Assembly (NCBI GenBank): GCA_004297495.1
Contig: SCTL01000747.1
Coordinates: 1-15,434, forward strand
Reading direction: 5' to 3'
From: Verrucomicrobiota bacterium
Lineage (GTDB): Bacteria; Verrucomicrobiota; Verrucomicrobiia; Limisphaerales; JADLHS01
Length of the DNA stretch: 15,434 nucleotides
The notes beneath the pieces are model-generated. The model did not search any database. It worked only from the letters and a program-made list of their open reading frames with translations, and had not been told where the DNA came from. Below, piece after piece: positions 14,803 through 15,434 of the stretch. The position numbers and the translations under genes are program-made. Every line of letters begins with the position of its first letter. The first letter of the stretch is position 1.

Positions 14803-15434
14803 AGGCCGCCCCTCACCCCGGCCCTCTCCCCGTCCGACGGGGAGAGGGAGAATCATCCGCCGCCTCCTCGTTATCGAAGCGCCTGCGCCTGCGCATCACG
14901 GCGGCGGCGGAGAATTACGTGCGCGCCGGGCATCCGTGGGTTTTTTCTGACAGCGTGCGCGAGCAGAATCGCGAAGGACAAGCGGGCGAACTGGCGGTGA
15001 TCTTTGACCGCGACGACAAATTTCTCGCCGTGGGTTTCTTTGATCCAGAATCACCGATTCGGGTGCGCGTGTTGCACGTCGGCAAGCCGCAGACGATTGA
15101 TTCGGGGTTCTGGCGGGCGCGATTGGACGCAGCGATCAAACGGCGTGAAGGGTTATTCGATGAGCACACGACCGGCTATCGCCTCCTCAACGGCGAGAGC
15201 GATGGCTGGCCGGGGTTGGTGCTGGATCGTTATGACACGACGCTGGTGCTGAAGATTTACACGGCGGCGTGGTTTTCCAGGCTGGAGGAAATCGTCGGAC
15301 TGATTCGCGAGCGATTGAAGTCTGAGCGTATTGTTTTGCGGATGAGCCGGAACATTCAATCGAGCGCCGTCAGGAGCGCGGACGCCTCGTCCGCGAGTTT
15401 CAACCCTGGCGATTCGCGCGGACGAGGCGTCCGC
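14799..15434 (+). CDS. rlmI: RlmI/RlmK-like class I SAM-dependent rRNA methyltransferase, 3'-truncated by window edge
   Basis: 212 residues visible. The family methylates cytosine C5 in 23S rRNA (m5C1962 in E. coli RlmI). An N-terminal PUA-type domain begins at ITAAAENYVRAGHPWVFSDS (33-52), and the linker/EEHEE-type region contains RLLNGESDGWPGLVLDRY (128-145), which fits COG1092 well. The SAM-binding motifs lie beyond the window. The start is a GTG that overlaps the permease stop in a GTGA; no later ATG or GTG leaves the conserved PUA start intact. Residues 5-17 are encoded by a CCTCACCCC-type palindrome and residues from about 194 by another palindrome, both in frame. The ortholog assignment (RlmI versus a relative) is open. 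Cotranscription with the exporter is probably incidental. Confidence 0.83.
   Translation, partial: MKAAPHPGPLPVRRGEGESSAASSLSKRLRLRITAAAENYVRAGHPWVFSDSVREQNREGQAGELAVIFDRDDKFLAVGFFDPESPIRVRVLHVGKPQTIDSGFWRARLDAAIKRREGLFDEHTTGYRLLNGESDGWPGLVLDRYDTTLVLKIYTAAWFSRLEEIVGLIRERLKSERIVLRMSRNIQSSAVRSADASSASFNPGDSRGRGVR
14811..14848. repeat. CCTCACCCC/CCCTCTCCCC palindrome forming the RlmI-like N-terminus
   Basis: CCCTCTCCCCGTC and GACGGGGAGAGGG (14822-14848) form a perfect 13-bp stem with a one-base loop, preceded by the CCTCACCCCGG leader shared with 7027-7065 and 7149-7187. It lies 9 bases after the GTG start and reads in frame as PHPGPLPVRRGEG. Confidence 0.9.
15378..15434. repeat. GCGGACGCCTCGTCCGCG inverted repeat in frame in the RlmI-like gene
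   Basis: 18-nt arms at 15378-15395 and 15417-15434 are perfect inverted copies separated by 21 nt; each arm is also a small hairpin (GCGGAC/GTCCGC). The element may extend past the window end. It reads open as a Ser/Ala/Arg-rich segment following the conserved RMSRNIQ strand of the methyltransferase. Confidence 0.85.

Overview
The window is GC-rich, gene-dense bacterial DNA with eleven coding regions, two of them cut by the window edges. Short intergenic gaps, 4-base start/stop overlaps, lipoprotein and phospholipid enzymes, a REP-associated (IS200-like) transposase and many different palindromic repeats suggest a Gram-negative environmental bacterium. My guess is the Verrucomicrobia (Pedosphaera/Limisphaerales type); this is inferred from gene content and repeat style, and no marker gene proves it.

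Layout. 1-730 (-): 3'-truncated RluA-family pseudouridine synthase. 740-4139 (+): a GT-C membrane glycosyltransferase with a C-terminal TPR domain, a DUF6580-like membrane protein, and a YfcE-type phosphoesterase. 4189-10929 (-): a lipid cluster read in the order MFS transporter, Aas-like acyltransferase/acyl-ligase, apolipoprotein N-acyltransferase (lnt), PlsC-like acyltransferase. MFS/aas and lnt/plsC each overlap by ATGA. 11017-14802 (+): a tripartite-type exporter (HlyD-like adaptor lipoprotein, ABC ATPase, ABC-2 permease), split between adaptor and ATPase by a RAYT transposase inside inverted REP-like flanks (12032-12719). 14799-15434 (+): start of an RlmI-like rRNA methyltransferase that overlaps the permease by GTGA.

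How the genes fit together. Lnt takes an acyl chain from a phospholipid and leaves a lysophospholipid. Aas-type enzymes re-acylate lysophospholipids, and in E. coli aas is paired with the MFS flippase gene lplT. The minus-strand cluster therefore looks like lipoprotein maturation plus lysophospholipid recycling, with a Spinster-type MFS protein in the LplT position. This is inference from gene order.

The most unusual signal is the repeats. At least eight distinct palindromic or tandem repeat types occur here, and seven copies lie inside or form the ends of four otherwise intact genes without breaking the frame: two internal copies in the RluA gene, one internal and one terminal in aas, one at the end of plsC, and one N-terminal plus one internal in the RlmI-like gene. 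The inserts fall between conserved motifs, as Rickettsia palindromic elements do. I see no tRNA, rRNA or CRISPR array.
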